NCBI RefSeq assembly: GCF_005503445.1
Contig: NZ_SCOH01000001.1
Span: 186,001 to 250,000 of the forward strand
Direction: 5' to 3'
Source of the DNA: Chitinivorax sp. B
Lineage (GTDB): Bacteria > Pseudomonadota > Gammaproteobacteria > Burkholderiales > SCOH01
DNA: 64,000 bases
Part shown: piece after piece, positions 36,918 through 46,822 of the stretch
How positions within the stretch are numbered: position 1 is the first letter of the stretch
How the letters are laid out: each line of letters begins with the position of its first letter
Notes under the pieces: model-generated
Seen by the model: only the letters and a program-made list of their open reading frames with translations
Database searches by the model: none
What the model was told of the DNA's origin: nothing
Made by a program: the position numbers and the translations under genes

Positions 36918-38168
36918 TCAGCGTGGCAGGTTCGGGAAATGCTGGCGAACGAAACCATCCACCTTGCTGGCCATCAGTTGATGAGTGCGGGTGGTTGGGT
37001 GTAGCGCGTCCCAAAACACATATTGATTCGGGTCACGGCAATCCGAATGCACCTTCTGGGGTTGCAAATAGACCAGTGGTGACGATTTACGGATGTCCAA
37101 GCATGAATCCTTGATATTGCTGATTCCATACTGGGCTGGGTTGTTCAGCAAGTCATCAAACATGCTGTTGGTGTTGAATAACTTCAACTGCAACGAGCTG
37201 CCATAACGTGCTCGCATCTCATCAGCCAATTCGTTCAGACGCTGGTTGTAATTTTGAACATCGACCGCCACTTGGGCGCCGTTTTGACGGAACTTGAATA
37301 CAGGTGCCCGCGACACATCCGGCAAGTTCAGCAACAAGATGTGACGTGCCCCGCCATCAATCAGATTGATCAATGCTTCACGGATGCTGGCAATGGCTTG
37401 GGTGGGGCTCCGGCCATAGTTCACCAGATCGTTGCCACCACTCAGCACGGTGAACAATGTGTTTTCCGGGTGGTAATCAGATGCCTCACGCATGTATTCA
37501 CGCCATGACTTAACTTGCTGCACCAAGCCTGGCACTACGGTCTGCTGATCCGTGGCCGAGCCACCAAATGCCCAGTTGTAAAATGGCAAATTGAGCGACT
37601 GTGACAGATATTCCGCCCACACACGGCCGTTGCTGAAACGGCCTCCCATCCAGCTGGTATTTGGTAGCTGCCACAGGCTGGCATTGTAGGCATTCTGAGT
37701 GTCTGACAGGCTGTCGCCAAAGCTGATGACTTTGTTCAACGTATTGCCTTGTGCCGCAGAGTCATTGGTCCAAATGGTGTAATTGAATGAGGTGGCGTTG
37801 TCTGCTGCAAAGGTGGAGATCACCGGTCGTTGAATCCCCTTTTTTTCCAGTGTTTGTCGGCAGACTGATTGCAGGGTCTGTTGCGAGGTGTTGCTATAGA
37901 ACATGTTCTGCCAACGCAATGCACCACCTGCCCACCAGTTGCCATAAACCCGAAACCAGTCCCCGCTTACCGGGTCGCGTGCCCATTCATATGATGCCTT
38001 GGGTTGGAGCGGATTGTCGCTGATGGGGTACCAGCAACGTAGATAGGTATAGGTATTGACTGAACGGGCCTGCTTTGCGCGGGGGTACTGAGCATCGTCG
38101 ATAGGTACACCTGCCCAGGACGCGGCGGGCAATACGGATAGGACTGCAGCAATCAAAAGCTGTCTCAT
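36918..38168 (-). CDS. Secreted GDSL lipase, thermolabile-hemolysin type
   Basis: This predicts a secreted SGNH/GDSL phospholipase or acyltransferase of 416 residues. After the signal peptide (LLIAAVLSVLPAASWA) an N-terminal domain has TYTYLRCWYPIS, FRVYGNWWAGG and WQNMFYSNT, as in Vibrio thermolabile hemolysin (TLH). The catalytic domain carries FGDSLSD (Ser153), a glycine block WAFGGSATD, SGGNDL (Asn) and WDALHPT (Asp and His). The start at 38168 follows GGAGG by eight bases; an ATG five codons upstream is less likely. It probably cleaves phospholipids outside the cell. It is convergent with rpoS. Confidence 0.92.
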   Translation of the reverse strand: MRQLLIAAVLSVLPAASWAGVPIDDAQYPRAKQARSVNTYTYLRCWYPISDNPLQPKASYEWARDPVSGDWFRVYGNWWAGGALRWQNMFYSNTSQQTLQSVCRQTLEKKGIQRPVISTFAADNATSFNYTIWTNDSAAQGNTLNKVISFGDSLSDTQNAYNASLWQLPNTSWMGGRFSNGRVWAEYLSQSLNLPFYNWAFGGSATDQQTVVPGLVQQVKSWREYMREASDYHPENTLFTVLSGGNDLVNYGRSPTQAIASIREALINLIDGGARHILLLNLPDVSRAPVFKFRQNGAQVAVDVQNYNQRLNELADEMRARYGSSLQLKLFNTNSMFDDLLNNPAQYGISNIKDSCLDIRKSSPLVYLQPQKVHSDCRDPNQYVFWDALHPTTRTHQLMASKVDGFVRQHFPNLPR

Positions 38169-38529
38169 GTTGGTTTCCTCCAATTTGGTGTTTTTTGCTT
38201 TTTATTGATGTTTTCTAACGGCCGACAGGCAGTCGGTCCGACCTTCCAAGGTATATCCAGTCAATGGCCTCCTCGTGGGGATGGATGGGGAATGAAGTAT
38301 CGATGTTGGATTTTGAGGATTGTTATTGTTCTGATCGATGTTTGTCTAATTTCGCATGTTTCAACGGGAATGGGAAATCGGTTTGTCGGTGAAATACACG
38401 CAGATCGTCGGGTGTGTGGAAATCATCAATAGCGTGATGGCCAGATTTTGTGGTGAGTCAAGTGGATTGGGGGTGACTGTTGGTCATGCCACCATGTAAT
38501 GGAGACATGACCTTGCGTGGTGGTCCTGA
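38169..38529. other. Gene-free stretch upstream of the lipase (361 bp)
   Basis: No gene is supported. It holds the lipase promoter on the minus strand and the end of the transglutaminase operon. Confidence 0.45.
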
Positions 38530-40512
38530 CTAGACAACTGGGCGGTGTGGGGGGGTGAACTTCCTGACCATGGCAAGAAGGGCTACTTCCGATTGGTGAT
38601 CAATCACACCTTGGTAGCGCAGATCAATATAGAGAGCACCAATTTCCAGAATGGCTGGCGCCAGTTCCGGCAACGCATTGGCCGCCCGACGAGTCAGTTC
38701 CAGTGGGCCTTCATGAGGTGGGCTGACGATGCCAGCCTGTGCCAAGCGATACCGGAACAGTTGCCAGGCTCGCACGGCGGGGCTGGGTGTAGGGGGGCGA
38801 CCTTTGAACCAAAGCCACAGTAGTACCGGCAGTGATGCCAGGGCTCCGCCGGCCAGCAAGGTACCCAGCATCCGCGCGGAAAGCATGTCTTCAATGCCGA
38901 AATCACGTAGCAGACTCGACTGTCGTTGCATGTTATATCCAACCACCCATTGATTCCAGTGATTTACCATCGAATCCAGCCCATACCGCATCATGCGCAG
39001 CAGCTCAGGTTGGCCGCGTAAGGTAAAGGGCAGGTTATCGGACTGGGGGAGCGCTGCCGCTAGGTTTTGCTCGATACGTTCACGGGCCACCGCGGCGGTC
39101 GGGTCAACTCTTGTCCATCCCTGGCCATCCAGCCAGACTTCTGTCCAAGCATGAGCATCGCTCTGGCGAATAATGTAGTAATTACCTACTGGGTTGTATT
39201 CTCCCCCTTGATAGCCGGTGACCACACGTGCTGGAATATCCATTGACCGCATCAGGAAGACGAATGCACCGGCATAATGTTCGCAGAACCCACGGCGGCT
39301 GCCGAACAGGAAGTCGTCAATACTGTCACGCCCCAGTAGTGGTGGCTGCAGTGTGTAATAGAACTGCTCACGGTTGAAGTGATTGAGTACCGCCCGCACT
39401 GCGGCGCCCGGGCTACCGGCTTGATCTCGAATGCGGCGGGCCAATTCGCGGCTACGTGGGTTGAAATCGGGCGGCAACTGCAAGCCGCGCTTGAGTTCCA
39501 TCGCTGTCGCGGGCAGAACATAGCGGGTTGCGGAGCGGACACTATAGCGCTTCAACTCGTTGACCATGCCTTTGTGAAGCATCTGATGATCTGCGTTTAT
39601 CCGTGCATCAGCGGGTAATTGAGTAGGAAGGTCAAGGGCGAATAACCAGTCCCTGTGATGAGGTTCCAAGGTGACGGTATAGCTGAATTCGCCACGAAGC
39701 TGCTCCGGCCGTGTGCTTGGGAGTCGCCTATTGGCCTGCCAAGCCTGATGCCAAGTGCGGCCGTCAAACTGCCAGAGCACTGGGCCGCGCCAATATAGCT
39801 GCGATTGTGGTGGATTGGCATTGTCAAAGGTGACGCGGAATGCAATCTCCGGGGACTGCGAGAGTTCGGCGATATTGCCGGGCGACATCGAATCCGACAG
39901 TCCGCTGGTAGAGGTAGTCTTGTCATCGGGCAGGCGCCACAATGGCCCTTGCATACGAGGGAACAGTACGAACAGCAGTAACATGACTGGCAGGCCTTGG
40001 GTCAGCAGCAGGCCCGATTCACGTAGCCGCTCTCGCCAAGGGGCCGGGTGAACACCATATAGGCCACGGAGTGTGGCGGTGACGACAATCAGCTGTATGA
40101 TCATAGCCAGTGCCGACAGCATGCCTTGCCCAAACAGAAACTGGGTAACGATCAAGAAATAGCACAGTAGTATCACAATGAGTGCATCACGTTTGCTGCG
40201 GGTTTCCATCAGCTTCAGCGCCACCAGCATGGCAAACAGGCTGACCCCTGCAAAACGGCCCACCAATGTGCCATAACTGAGCAGCGTGGCGCCAGCGGTG
40301 CCCAGTGTGACGGGCATCAGAATCCACTTGCTGGGCAGGGCGCGGTGTTGCCAGACAATTAGTGCCCGCCAGCCCAGCAGGCCCAATGTGCAAAAGGGTA
40401 CCCATAGATTCAGATGTGGGGTCAAGGGCAACAGGCAGGATACTGCCGCAATCAGTAACCACCACGTGTTGGTCAATCCAAGTTGATCTGTCGAAACCAG
40501 TGGCTTGCTCAT
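38530..40512 (-). CDS. TgpA-like membrane transglutaminase
   Basis: This encodes 660 residues: five or six N-terminal helices (DUF3488), a periplasmic transglutaminase core and a final helix with a cytoplasmic tail (DUF4129-like). The catalytic Cys is in RRGFCEHYAGAF, the His in SDAHAWTEVWLDG and the Asp in WTRVDPTAAV. It is like the P. aeruginosa TgpA protein. The start ATG at 40512 follows GGAGGGG and overlaps the DUF58 stop (ATGA). It belongs to a three-gene set with DUF58 and MoxR, a common group whose substrate is unknown. Confidence 0.93.
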   Translation of the reverse strand: MSKPLVSTDQLGLTNTWWLLIAAVSCLLPLTPHLNLWVPFCTLGLLGWRALIVWQHRALPSKWILMPVTLGTAGATLLSYGTLVGRFAGVSLFAMLVALKLMETRSKRDALIVILLCYFLIVTQFLFGQGMLSALAMIIQLIVVTATLRGLYGVHPAPWRERLRESGLLLTQGLPVMLLLFVLFPRMQGPLWRLPDDKTTSTSGLSDSMSPGNIAELSQSPEIAFRVTFDNANPPQSQLYWRGPVLWQFDGRTWHQAWQANRRLPSTRPEQLRGEFSYTVTLEPHHRDWLFALDLPTQLPADARINADHQMLHKGMVNELKRYSVRSATRYVLPATAMELKRGLQLPPDFNPRSRELARRIRDQAGSPGAAVRAVLNHFNREQFYYTLQPPLLGRDSIDDFLFGSRRGFCEHYAGAFVFLMRSMDIPARVVTGYQGGEYNPVGNYYIIRQSDAHAWTEVWLDGQGWTRVDPTAAVARERIEQNLAAALPQSDNLPFTLRGQPELLRMMRYGLDSMVNHWNQWVVGYNMQRQSSLLRDFGIEDMLSARMLGTLLAGGALASLPVLLWLWFKGRPPTPSPAVRAWQLFRYRLAQAGIVSPPHEGPLELTRRAANALPELAPAILEIGALYIDLRYQGVIDHQSEVALLAMVRKFTPPHRPVV

Positions 40513-41477
40513 ACCCCCTCCAACCCAAATAGCGCCAGTGCTTGCAAGCACTGATGACGATGAGCTGGGCCTGCACCAGGTGTAATCTCCAGTCTTGGTA
40601 GGCGCAAGCCGTATTCCAACCCGCTGCTATCCGCTTGCAACACCCATGCTGTCAGACGAGATAAACGGGCCTCGACATCCATGCCCGCCGGTAGGTTTTG
40701 CCAATCCAGCCACATGCGACCGCTGCTTTCGCCAGAAAACTGCTTGGTATAGAGGCTGTCATCGCGGGCAGCGTATTTCCAGGCGATGTGACGAGGCGAA
40801 TCACTGGGGCGATGGGGGCGCAGGCCGGCAAAGTCATCGAAGCCTTCGCCACTGCGACGGCCCAATTTACCCTCACCACTGGGGGGGGGCAGCTCAGTGC
40901 CGATCTCCGGTGCCGGATAGATCAGGCAACGTACGTCAAATTCTGCATACGACCATGCGTAAAACAGACCCAACGGATAACGATTGGAGAGTGTCAATTT
41001 GGGTAGGGGCAGATATCCGCGGTGCGGCGCAGGTAATTCAACATGAACTTCGGCGCTGCCATGGGCAGCGACATCCGTGGCGATCGGCTCCGCTCCGGCG
41101 ACAGTCAAGGTCAAGGCCCGTCGTGGATGCTTGGTGGCGTTGTCGATTACGATTTCGAAGCTGGCCAAACCGCCGGCGAACACCGGCTGGCATTTGCCAT
41201 AACGCAAGCTCAGCCGCGACTGGTTGCGAAAACAGTGGTACATCGATGCATGACCGATGCCAACCAACCAGAAGGTCAAGGCGTAGCCCAGGCTAAGGTC
41301 GTAATTGAGCGACCCTACCAGCAGGACCAGCAATAACACACCAAACCCCAAGCCAAAGCGGGACGGGATAATGAAAATCTTGCGATGCGTCAGCTCGATC
41401 GGGCCTGGAATCGGCCCAGTCGGGCGAAACAGCAAACGGCGAACATGGGCCACTGGCGCAGTAAAAGCAGATATCAC
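40509..41477 (-). CDS. DUF58 domain protein
   Basis: This encodes 322 residues. Two N-terminal membrane helices (GLGFGVLLLVLLVGSLNY and the next) are followed by a cytoplasmic vWA-like DUF58 region with GEGFDDFAGLRPHRPSDSPRHIAWKYAARDD; the R-x-Y-x-x-x-D/W-K style core is intact. It overlaps MoxR and the transglutaminase gene by four bases each. DUF58 proteins act with MoxR ATPases as assembly factors, the target here unknown. Confidence 0.92.
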   Translation of the reverse strand: MISAFTAPVAHVRRLLFRPTGPIPGPIELTHRKIFIIPSRFGLGFGVLLLVLLVGSLNYDLSLGYALTFWLVGIGHASMYHCFRNQSRLSLRYGKCQPVFAGGLASFEIVIDNATKHPRRALTLTVAGAEPIATDVAAHGSAEVHVELPAPHRGYLPLPKLTLSNRYPLGLFYAWSYAEFDVRCLIYPAPEIGTELPPPSGEGKLGRRSGEGFDDFAGLRPHRPSDSPRHIAWKYAARDDSLYTKQFSGESSGRMWLDWQNLPAGMDVEARLSRLTAWVLQADSSGLEYGLRLPRLEITPGAGPAHRHQCLQALALFGLEGV

Positions 41478-42382
41478 GGAATTGCGACCTCACGTAGCAA
41501 CGCCTTGATGTCCTCGTCAGTTGCCATCTGCCCGTTGGCGTTGAGTAGGCGGTGACCGGCTACGCCCGGCATAACGGCTTGCAGATCTTCAGGCAATACT
41601 GCCTGGCGGCCATCCAGTAGAGCCCAGGCGCGTGCTGCATTCAATAGCCCCAAGCCGGCGCGCGGGCTCAGACCATTACTGTAACGTGGACTCTGGCGGG
41701 TATGCGCGAGCAGCGCCTGCAGATAGTCCAGCAGTGCGTCGGATGCACGCACCCGACGCACTGCCTGTTGTAGTTCGCGTAGCGCCAATACTGTCAGCTT
41801 GGGCTGCAGTTCGGCAATCATCGATCGACGATCTTCACCTGCCAGCAGCGCACGTTCTGCCGATGCATCCGGATAACCCAATGCAATCCGCATCAGAAAA
41901 CGATCCAACTGTGACTCGGGCAAGGGGAATGTACCAATCTGTTGTTGTGGGTTTTGGGTGGCAATCACGAAAAAGGGTTCAGGCAGCTTATGGGTAACGC
42001 CATCCTGTGTCACTTGGCGTTCTTCCATGGCCTCCAGCAATGCACTCTGAGATTTGGGTGTTGCACGGTTGATCTCGTCGGCCAGAATCACCTGAGTGAA
42101 TACAGGGCCCGGATGAAAGCGGAATTCGTTGGCAGCCCGGTCATACACTGACACCCCGATCAAGTCGGCGGGTAACAGATCCGATGTGAACTGTATGCGT
42201 TGGAAATCCAGCCCCAAGGTATGGGCGAGGACATGCGCCAAGGTGGTTTTACCCACCCCAGGTAGGTCTTCGATCAGCAGATGGCCGCCTGCAAGCAGGC
42301 ATGCCACGGAAAGCCTGATCTGATAGGTTTTGCCAAGGATGATTTGATCAATCTGATCAAGTGCAGCAGAGAGGTTCGACAT
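41474..42382 (-). CDS. MoxR-family AAA ATPase
   Basis: This encodes 302 residues of a cytoplasmic AAA+ ATPase. Walker A is EDLPGVGKTTLA, Walker B ILADEINRA, and PFFVIATQNP is sensor 1; the lid follows from about residue 200. MoxR proteins work as chaperone-like partners for vWA (DUF58) proteins. It is the first gene of MoxR-DUF58-TgpA, overlapping the next gene by ATGA, with the promoter expected in 42383-42577. Confidence 0.94.
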   Translation of the reverse strand: MSNLSAALDQIDQIILGKTYQIRLSVACLLAGGHLLIEDLPGVGKTTLAHVLAHTLGLDFQRIQFTSDLLPADLIGVSVYDRAANEFRFHPGPVFTQVILADEINRATPKSQSALLEAMEERQVTQDGVTHKLPEPFFVIATQNPQQQIGTFPLPESQLDRFLMRIALGYPDASAERALLAGEDRRSMIAELQPKLTVLALRELQQAVRRVRASDALLDYLQALLAHTRQSPRYSNGLSPRAGLGLLNAARAWALLDGRQAVLPEDLQAVMPGVAGHRLLNANGQMATDEDIKALLREVAIP

Positions 42383-42577
42383 GTGTTCTTATCTTGATGA
42401 AGTAATTCATGGACAGACAGCGCGTCTGTTGCCTGGTTCGTATTAAAATGACAGTTCCACCAGTCGTCAGCGAGTCAGATGATGGCGGGTTCAACACCGC
42501 CACTGCCTTAGTTCATAATAAGCCGCAAAAGGCCAAGTTAATTGCTCAAATGGTTCATCAATAAATGGAGGAGGCCG

Positions 42578-43504
42578 GTGCTTACCGCATTTGTTACGCA
42601 CCCTGACTGCCTGTTGCATGACATGGGGTCGTACCATCCCGAATGTCCACAGCGTATTCAGGCCATTGAAGACCAACTGATTGCCAACGGGCTGATGGAT
42701 TTTCTCAGCTATGTCGAGGCGCCAGTAGTGACCCATGAGCAACTCAGTCGGGTCCACACCCAGCGTTACATTGAGCAGGTTGAAACCAGCAGCCCGATGC
42801 AAGGCATTGTTCACCTTGACCCCGATACGGCCATGAACTGCCATACGCTCAAGGCTGCTCGACGTGCAGCAGGGGCAGTGGTAAAAGCGGTGGATGTGGT
42901 GATGTCCGGCGAGGCGCCGAATGCCTTTTGCTGTGTGCGTCCACCGGGACATCATGCTGAGTCGCGGCGTGCAATGGGTTTTTGCTTTTTCAACAACATA
43001 GCAGTGGGGGCCGCCCATGCCATGATGCATTATGGGCTGGAGCGGGTGGCGATTGTTGATTTTGATGTCCACCATGGCAATGGCACCGAAGAAATCTTCC
43101 ATGACAATCCGCGTGTACTGATGGTGTCCACCTTTCAGCACCCGTTCTATCCTTACTCGGGCGATCGGCCGATGGGGGGAAATATGGTCAACGTGCCACT
43201 ACCAGCCGGTACCCGAGGTGACACATGGCGCGAGGCAGTCGGTCATCATTGGCTGCCGGCATTGCGTGATTTCAGGCCGGATCTGATCATGATCTCCGCG
43301 GGCTTCGATGCCCACATGGAAGACGATATGGCTTCATTTGGTTTGATGGAAGCCGACTATGCCTGGGTGACCAATGAATTGAAAGCCTTGGCCGACGAAT
43401 GTGCAGAAGGCCGGATCGTATCGGTGTTGGAAGGTGGTTACGCCTTATCTGCCCTTGGGCGTAGTGTGGTTGCCCATCTCAGGGCATTGTCCGGATTGTC
43501 ATGA
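42578..43504 (+). CDS. Histone deacetylase-family (acetoin utilisation-like) hydrolase
   Basis: This zinc hydrolase of 308 residues belongs to the bacterial HDAC family. Key parts are RPPGHHAES (catalytic His pair), FDVHHGNG (zinc Asp and His) and SAGFDAH (second zinc Asp). It may act on acetylated polyamines or lysines. The start GTG at 42578 follows GGAGGAGG; an in-frame TTG or similar at 42542 is less likely. It is divergent from the MoxR operon. No acetoin genes are next to it. Confidence 0.92.
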   Translation: MLTAFVTHPDCLLHDMGSYHPECPQRIQAIEDQLIANGLMDFLSYVEAPVVTHEQLSRVHTQRYIEQVETSSPMQGIVHLDPDTAMNCHTLKAARRAAGAVVKAVDVVMSGEAPNAFCCVRPPGHHAESRRAMGFCFFNNIAVGAAHAMMHYGLERVAIVDFDVHHGNGTEEIFHDNPRVLMVSTFQHPFYPYSGDRPMGGNMVNVPLPAGTRGDTWREAVGHHWLPALRDFRPDLIMISAGFDAHMEDDMASFGLMEADYAWVTNELKALADECAEGRIVSVLEGGYALSALGRSVVAHLRALSGLS

Positions 43505-43622
43505 CCAGATGACAATAATTTGGGGGAGTGGGAGCTTTTTGTGATCCATCTCGTCCAAGGTTTAACGATGCCTGTGCCGCGTTCGCGACATACATCGTCA
43601 AATGGCAGTCAAGGAGGCAGTC

Positions 43623-43829
43623 ATGACCTCTAGGAAAGCCCAGCAAGGTTGGTACAACAGTATAGGTGTCATTGCATTGATGGCTGTCGCTGTACTGTTT
43701 GTCTCACAACCCTGGATACCGCTGGCACTGGTGGCAACCCTGATCGGGTGGGCCATGGTGATGGGGGTGTCGAAGGGTGTGGAATACTTGCGGCATTATT
43801 ACCACGACCATCATCCTCATCTGCATTGA
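43623..43829 (+). CDS. Small membrane protein with His-rich tail
   Basis: This encodes 68 residues: two short hydrophobic helices (VIALMAVAVLFVSQPWIP, LALVATLIGWAMVMGV) and a cytoplasmic tail YLRHYYHDHHPHLH. The start follows AAGGAGGCAG, which decides between this ATG and one seven codons upstream. The tail could bind metal, but this is only a composition remark. It stands alone after the HDAC-like gene. Confidence 0.65.
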   Translation: MTSRKAQQGWYNSIGVIALMAVAVLFVSQPWIPLALVATLIGWAMVMGVSKGVEYLRHYYHDHHPHLH

Positions 43830-44486
43830 CAGCTTTCAGGTTGTGGGCCATGTAAAATTGCCAATTTGGTAGTATGGCCCCTTGAAGGAAGCAGGATGTG
43901 TCGGAACCGACATTCATGCCGAATGCCGGAGGGAGGGTTATTGCCTATGGAACATTGGGCTGTCTTGTCCTGAAAATACCTGATGACTGCTTGGCGTATC
44001 GCACATGCAAATTGTTGTTTCCCCATCGCTTTGTGATGCGGCCAACATGGCACCAGCGGTCATTTTCTGGATTGCATTGACATCATCGTTGAATGACTTA
44101 ACATCTGCGCCCTAGCTGTTTTCGTAACAACACTCGTTCATATCATCATCAATACTGCCGTGGGATCAACGGTCGTCAGTTTGACTGGGCTCCTGGTGGT
44201 ATCTCACATAATGCGTGGCGTGTCTGGTGGTTGAGTTGTCTGGATATCGCCTTCGTTTGCTGCCCGGTACAAATCAGGTATCGCAGGTGTACTTGCTTTG
44301 TGGAAATCGATGTCTGTTTCAGCGATTCATACTGCATACGCGAATACGATTGGTGGGCCATTGATCGACAGAGGTTGTGACTGCGAGCTTGAAATGCTGA
44401 GGTAATGGCTAATATTGCTATATATCGATGGCATAATAACTTTGTTAATCTGCTTAACGAAATTATAATTGCTTGAAATTTTTGGT
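43830..44486. other. AT-richer gene-free stretch (657 bp)
   Basis: No gene is convincing. A 60-codon frame from GTG 43898 has a fair ribosome site but unconvincing composition. The right end (44400-44480) is visibly AT-rich, as expected for the promoter of the next gene. Confidence 0.45.
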
Positions 44487-45218
44487 ATGAATGAGGTGAG
44501 TGTGGACGGATGGCATAAAGTGGATCGCCTGCAAACAACGCAGCTACCGGTCTTGCCCGCACCTTGGCAATTGACGGGTACAGGCTATGTCATGGCCGTC
44601 AGGTTGCCAGAAAGGCAGCTGGATCAGGACTGTTTTCTGGATGAGTCGTTACGTGCATCACGTCTGGGGAAGATCGCCTATGTAATGTTTGTCGATTACC
44701 AGACAGCAGATTGTGGCCCGTATCGCGAGCTGTTGTTCATTCCCGGTAGTTGCCTGTTTTCCGGCAAGCGCTGCCTGACTATCAGCAAAATCTATGTATC
44801 CAGTCTGAGCAGTGTGGTAAATGGTGCCCGTAACTGGGGGATTCCCAAGGAGCATTGCGAGTTTGATGTACGCTATGGTGCAGATGGCATTGATCGCGTG
44901 CGGGCCATCAAGCATGGCAAGGTGTTCGCCGATCTGCACTTTACCAATAGCGGCATGCGCCTGCCTGTGCACACCAGTCTTGCCCCGGCGCGCTTCCGGA
45001 CCTTGGGACAGCAACGAAACGGCCTGACATTCATCTATACGCCGCGTGCTTCAGGCCATCTCCGACGTGCGGCCTTGTTGAGTGCTGAGGTCGATCCGGC
45101 ACATTTCCCGGATTTCACGCGAGGAAAGCACTTGCTGACCTGTCGTATCAGCGATTTCTGCATGCAGTTTCCACCCGCAGCCATCCAGCCGTTGGATCTG
45201 GAGGGCGATCTGGAATAG
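44487..45218 (+). CDS. Acetoacetate decarboxylase-family protein
   Basis: This encodes 243 residues of the acetoacetate decarboxylase-like superfamily. The Schiff-base lysine is expected in NWGIPKEHCEF, after the strand YVSSLSSVVNGAR; YRELLFIPG and LTFIYTPRA are other family-like strands. Many members are not true decarboxylases, so the reaction is open. The start ATG at 44487 has no good Shine-Dalgarno; GTG a few codons on, behind GAGGTGAG, is an alternative. No companion pathway genes are near. Confidence 0.75.
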   Translation: MNEVSVDGWHKVDRLQTTQLPVLPAPWQLTGTGYVMAVRLPERQLDQDCFLDESLRASRLGKIAYVMFVDYQTADCGPYRELLFIPGSCLFSGKRCLTISKIYVSSLSSVVNGARNWGIPKEHCEFDVRYGADGIDRVRAIKHGKVFADLHFTNSGMRLPVHTSLAPARFRTLGQQRNGLTFIYTPRASGHLRRAALLSAEVDPAHFPDFTRGKHLLTCRISDFCMQFPPAAIQPLDLEGDLE

Positions 45219-45263
45219 TAGGCCCGGTTGGCCAGGGGCCCATCATACTTATACCATCACCTG

Positions 45264-46049
45264 CTACTGAAACACTTCTGTGAGGAATAGCTTCATGGCA
45301 TCAAAAGATCGTCGATCGGCATTGGCGTTGTAAGCAGTGCCTTTGCTGATGTCGGTGCCAACGTGTGGTTGCGTGAACGAGTGGACTGCACCGCTGTAGG
45401 CGATGAATTGGTAGTCGATGTTGGCTGCATTCATTTCCTTCATGAATCCGTCCACTTGTTCCGGTTTCACAAATGGATCAATCGCTCCGTGCAATACCAG
45501 CACCTTGCCTTTGATGTTCTTGGCGGTTTCGGGTGTTGGATTGCTGAGGTTGCCATGAAAGCTGATGGCACCGACTACCGGCGCACCCAACCTTGCCAGT
45601 TCCAGAGCAGCCATGCCACCAAAGCAGTAACCCATGCTGGCAATCTTGTCGGTGTTGACCTCCTTGCGTGATTTGAGCCAATCCAGGCCGGCACTCAGCC
45701 TGGCGTGCAATAGTGGGCGGTCCTTGTAATACTGCCCTGATACCTTGGACGCCTCGGGGCCAAATGCCGGGCGAATACCTTTGCCATAGATATCGGCGGC
45801 AAAGGCCACATAGCCCAATTCGGCCAGCTGTTTAGCACGGCCTTTGACATAGTCGCCCACCCCCGTCCAATCATGCACGATCAAGACTGCAGGGCGTTTG
45901 CCATCCAGCTTGTCGGGCCAGACCACGTAGCCTTCAAGCTCGGTGTCTCCCTGCTTGTAATTCACCACTTCGCCCTTGACTGCTAGGGCGGCCTGCGACA
46001 GGGCAAGCAAGAGCATGCCTAGTGTTACAGTAAGCCAATGAGGTTGCAT
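45264..46049 (-). CDS. Dienelactone hydrolase-family enzyme, exported
   Basis: This encodes 261 residues of the dienelactone hydrolase family with a clear signal peptide (LGMLLLALSQAALA), so it acts in the periplasm. The triad is Cys142 (MGYCFGG), Asp in HGAIDPFV and His in GAVHSFT. VLIVHDWTGVGDYVKGRA is the conserved N-terminal strand. The substrate is unknown. A PEBP-type gene lies 46 bases upstream of its start on the same strand, so cotranscription is possible. Confidence 0.92.
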   Translation of the reverse strand: MQPHWLTVTLGMLLLALSQAALAVKGEVVNYKQGDTELEGYVVWPDKLDGKRPAVLIVHDWTGVGDYVKGRAKQLAELGYVAFAADIYGKGIRPAFGPEASKVSGQYYKDRPLLHARLSAGLDWLKSRKEVNTDKIASMGYCFGGMAALELARLGAPVVGAISFHGNLSNPTPETAKNIKGKVLVLHGAIDPFVKPEQVDGFMKEMNAANIDYQFIAYSGAVHSFTQPHVGTDISKGTAYNANADRRSFDAMKLFLTEVFQ

Positions 46050-46095
46050 GACATCAATCTCCTGCTGATTGAATTGAGATGGGCCAGACTGCTGA

Positions 46096-46722
46096 TCAAG
46101 CCAGATTTGGGTTCAGGGTGTACCAGCCGGTCAAAGCGGCATGGCCCAATACATGGCCAGCGATGGCCTGACGCACATCGGCACCTGTGAAGTGGCCTTC
46201 TACCGGGCAGCGGGCGATATCCAGTGCATAAATGGTAAAGACATAGCGATGTTTGATCGTATCGTTCCAGGGAGGGCAGGGGCCGTCATAGCCAAAGTAG
46301 TTGCCGCCCATTGATGTATCGCCAGCAAACCAGCCGGCGTAGTCGTTGACCCCCTGACGGCTACCCCGTGGCCCGCTTGGCCCGGATTTGCCTTTGGCGG
46401 TGACGCCATCGCTGAATTCGCCTTCGGCAATCGGGGCACCATTTGGGTCAAGGTCTACCAGGACCCAATGGAAAAAATCCACGCGAGGCAGCGAGGCCGG
46501 AACGGTTCTACCTGCCTGATTGACGTCATCCCCACAGCTGGGAACATCTGGATCATGGCAGATTACCACCAGCGAGCGGGTACCCGTTGGCAAGTCGTGC
46601 CACGCCAGATCAGGATTGCAATTGCCCGACAAGGCAACATGCTGGGTAACGTCGATTTTGCCGAAGCAACATTCAGCAGGAATTTTTTCGCCATCGCGTA
46701 TGGCTTGTGAAGTCAGATGCAT
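46096..46722 (-). CDS. YbhB/YbcL-type phosphatidylethanolamine-binding (PEBP) protein
   Basis: This encodes 208 residues of the Raf-kinase-inhibitor-like PEBP family. The ligand pocket is marked by DPDVP (VVICHDPDVPSCG), FFHWVLVDLD and YDGPCPPWNDTIKHRYVFTIYAL, with the usual GPCPP-x-D-x-x-H-R core. The start at 46722 (MHLTSQAIRDG) was chosen over an extended frame reaching 46977. It is cytoplasmic here; the ligand is unknown. It is followed by the dienelactone hydrolase gene. Confidence 0.92.
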   Translation of the reverse strand: MHLTSQAIRDGEKIPAECCFGKIDVTQHVALSGNCNPDLAWHDLPTGTRSLVVICHDPDVPSCGDDVNQAGRTVPASLPRVDFFHWVLVDLDPNGAPIAEGEFSDGVTAKGKSGPSGPRGSRQGVNDYAGWFAGDTSMGGNYFGYDGPCPPWNDTIKHRYVFTIYALDIARCPVEGHFTGADVRQAIAGHVLGHAALTGWYTLNPNLA

Positions 46723-46822
46723 AACAGCTCCAACAATAGAATAAATGGAATAATAGGAATCAGGGCCATTGGCCCTGGATACGAATCCATTGTGGCACAG
46801 ACCTTTAGTCGTGCCAGCCCAC

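Noticed and set aside
43898-44080. 60-codon open frame after the small His-tailed membrane protein
   Set aside because: It has a fair ribosome site, but the amino-acid pattern shows no structure and no family, so coding is unsupported.
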